64,000 nt of DNA, taken from Micromonospora sp. CB01531 (lineage in GTDB: Bacteria > Actinomycetota > Actinomycetes > Mycobacteriales > Micromonosporaceae). Within the stretch, counting starts at the first letter, position 1. Each line of letters opens with the position of its first letter. The position numbers and the translations under genes were made by a program. The notes beneath the pieces were generated by a model. That model saw only the letters and a list, made by a program, of their open reading frames with translations, did not search any database and was not told the origin of the DNA. Positions 62,384 through 64,000 of this stretch are shown here, piece after piece. Location: NCBI RefSeq assembly GCF_001905095.1, contig NZ_LWLS01000058.1, positions 1-64,000 on the forward strand, written 5' to 3'.

Positions 62384-62859
62384 TCGTCACCCCGCTCACG
62401 GTCGACCGGATCCCCGACCTCGAGAAACTGCTGGCGCTCGGAGAGCCGTACATCAGGCTGCGGGGCTCATCGGACTACTGGCTGTACGCCACGCTGTTCG
62501 CCAACACCTGCCCACTCGCCATCGTCGACGGGCAGGTCGTCGGCAGCGTGATCGCGTTCCGAAGCCAGGTCGACCCGTCAGAGATCTACCTGCAGGACGT
62601 GATGACGCACCCCAGCCACCGGCGTCAAGGGGTCACGCGGGCGCTCGTAGAAGAAGTTCACCGCCAAGGCGCCCTCTGGGGGTGCCGGCGCCTCTTCCTC
62701 ACATCAGAACCCGACAACCACGCCGCGCACAGGGCGTGGCTGGCCTTGGGCTTCAGCAACGTTCGCGGAGACACAACAGAGCAGGGCGTGTCCGTGACCT
62801 ACGACTACAAGGGGCCGGGGAAACACCGCGCAGTGTATGAGCGATCGATCTGCGCCTAG
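62380..62859 (+). CDS. GNAT-family acetyltransferase coupled to the STAND-HUMPS gene
   Basis: 159 residues. DVMTHPSHRRQGVTRALVEE near 73-92 is the acetyl-CoA loop; EPDNHAAHRAWLALGF is the usual C-terminal part. The ATG overlaps the stop of the large gene (ATGA), so it is made in ratio with it. It could be an effector or modify the product controlled by the sensor. The substrate is unknown. Confidence 0.88.
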   Translation: MIVTPLTVDRIPDLEKLLALGEPYIRLRGSSDYWLYATLFANTCPLAIVDGQVVGSVIAFRSQVDPSEIYLQDVMTHPSHRRQGVTRALVEEVHRQGALWGCRRLFLTSEPDNHAAHRAWLALGFSNVRGDTTEQGVSVTYDYKGPGKHRAVYERSICA

Positions 62860-63126
62860 CATCAAGTGGCCCCTTGCGAACCCAACGCCGCACGGCGAAG
62901 TGGATCTCGACGATGTGTGATGTCAGTGGGCGAGGGCGTCAGTGTTCCGGCGAGATCTTCGGCTCGCGCAGCTCTGCGGGTAGACAGAGGCATGCCGCGG
63001 CGGCGAGGCGGTCCTCCATCGCGTCATTTGTCGCGTTTATCGCCAGTGCCATCAGCGATCCCCCGCCGACGATTTCGGGCTGGCGGTACCAGCGGCTGCG
63101 CCCGCCCCTGACGGGACGGGCGCAGG

Positions 63127-63408
63127 TCACGCGGCGTGGGGTGGAGCAGCCGGCTGGTGGTGTAGGCGTAGGAGGCGGGCGAGTCTGGCGGCTTGGTCGA
63201 TGTCGGGAAGGCCGGCTTCGGCGGCGAGGGCTTGGATCTCGTCTTCGATCTTGGGGTCGGTCAGGTAGCGGGCCATCGACAGCGTTCCCGGCAGGATTGG
63301 ATGGCTGCTGTCGGTCGTGGCCTCACCGTCGGCTGTCCGCGTGGGCGGGGTCGGCGGCGACGGGTGTGGTGTGTTCGCGCGTGATTGCTGGTCACGGCGT
63401 GTGGCCAT
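63127..63408 (-). CDS. Small hypothetical protein
   Basis: 93 residues from the ATG behind GGGAGGGAC. The first 44 are Pro/Thr/Arg-rich and disordered. Residues 45-93 (MARYLTDPKIEDEIQALAAE then AGLPDIDQAARLARLLRLHH) form a helical, DNA-binding-like or dimerisation segment. Not recognised. From 62860 to 63126 nothing else was seen. Confidence 0.5.
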   Translation of the reverse strand: MATRRDQQSRANTPHPSPPTPPTRTADGEATTDSSHPILPGTLSMARYLTDPKIEDEIQALAAEAGLPDIDQAARLARLLRLHHQPAAPPHAA

Positions 63409-63844
63409 GTCCCTCCCAGGACGGCTCGGGGTGTGCGGTCGAGGTGTGGGGCCATCGGCAACTCCTTCTCGGTGGTGGGAACTCGCTGAAGATCGGTCGC
63501 CGGGTCGCGTCGTCTGTGGACGGCGGCGGGTCGGCGACGGGCAAGTGGGCGCGGACTGTAGCTCTGGCGGCTGCGGAAGTGAAGACGTGTGCCACTCACA
63601 GGAACTGTCACGGCGGGGCCGTTGGTGTGAGTGCGCGTGGGTGTCGCGGTGTCTGCCGCCGGGAACCCGCCGTCGACAAACGTGTGGCCGGTGGCAAGGC
63701 GTCTGCGCCGCTTCCGATGCGCCCGCCGCTGCGGGCTGTGGGGCGGGGGACGGCCGTCGCTGCAGGGGGTTGGCGGGTGTGGGCGGGTTCGGCGGCGTGT
63801 GGGGCCAGCAGGCCGTCCCACGCGCCGCCTTTCCGCCGGTCCCA
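63409..63844. other. Intergenic region, possible leader ORF
   Basis: 436 bases. A GAAGGAG site before an ATG at 63455 opens a short Arg/His-rich frame that overlaps the start of the 93-residue gene; it may be a leader peptide or chance. No other gene was seen. Confidence 0.3.

Positions 63845-64000
<156 letters not shown>

Overview
The window looks like high-GC actinomycete chromosome, most likely from Micromonosporaceae or a close relative. The evidence is strong GC bias at third codon positions, frequent GTG starts, chains of genes joined by GTGA/ATGA overlaps, and actinobacterial families such as DUF5996, the PF04672-type methyltransferase, GPP34, SCO5389-like and choice-of-anchor M proteins. 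This taxonomic call is an inference; no rRNA or tRNA gene was seen.

The first half (about 1-33 kb) is a zinc-homeostasis island. It holds a Zur-type Fur regulator (25993), an ArsR/SmtB-type regulator (19903), a ZnuA/ZnuC/two-ZnuB zinc ABC operon (23589 down to 19903), two copies of a permease plus TIGR03943 pair (1236-3040 and 25451-23692), and zinc-independent (C-minus) ribosomal proteins L31, L28, L33 and S14 around a CobW/COG0523-like protein with a ruined P-loop. It also holds the anchored-repeat ABC transporter: secreted choice-of-anchor M proteins, an LPXTG protein, a ZnuA whose middle is interrupted by anchored-repeat sequence, an ATPase, a permease and a DUF916 protein. About eleven Zur-box-like sites (pattern near TGAAAACGATTATCG) sit in front of these genes. 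Two of them have no intact gene behind them, and one precedes a decayed L32-CobW fusion remnant.

From 26 to 33 kb there are a CooC/MinD-like ATPase and an SCO5389-like protein, both behind Zur-like boxes, followed by a luciferase-like oxidoreductase, a methyltransferase and a FecBCDE-type metal-chelate importer. This suggests low-zinc adaptation including uptake of a chelate.

From 33 to 45 kb the content is mixed: a decayed ABC ATPase, a PepSY membrane protein next to a YcnI-like copper protein, a HAD hydrolase, a PPDK lacking its C-terminal barrel with a linked regulator and a long TetR protein, a divergent DrrAB-type exporter with tandem TetR operators, a DUF5996 protein and a truncated HsdR.

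From 45 to 58.5 kb there are two minus-strand transcription units. One is a tightly overlapped cassette: a UDP-galactopyranose-mutase-like flavoprotein, an HPr-kinase-like ATPase, a small P-loop kinase, GT4 and GT2 glycosyltransferases, NUDIX, and an APH-like kinase. The other encodes an APC permease, an acetamidase, a methyltransferase and a GPP34 protein, followed by a GNAT enzyme and a frameshifted HTH/zinc-ribbon/helical-repeat gene.

The last 5 kb carries the most unusual gene: a 1037-residue protein joining an XRE helix-turn-helix, a STAND/AAA-like P-loop NTPase, HEAT-like repeats and a C-terminal HUMPS (3-hexulose-6-phosphate-synthase-like) barrel whose catalytic lysine position is methionine. 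It is translationally coupled to a GNAT acetyltransferase.
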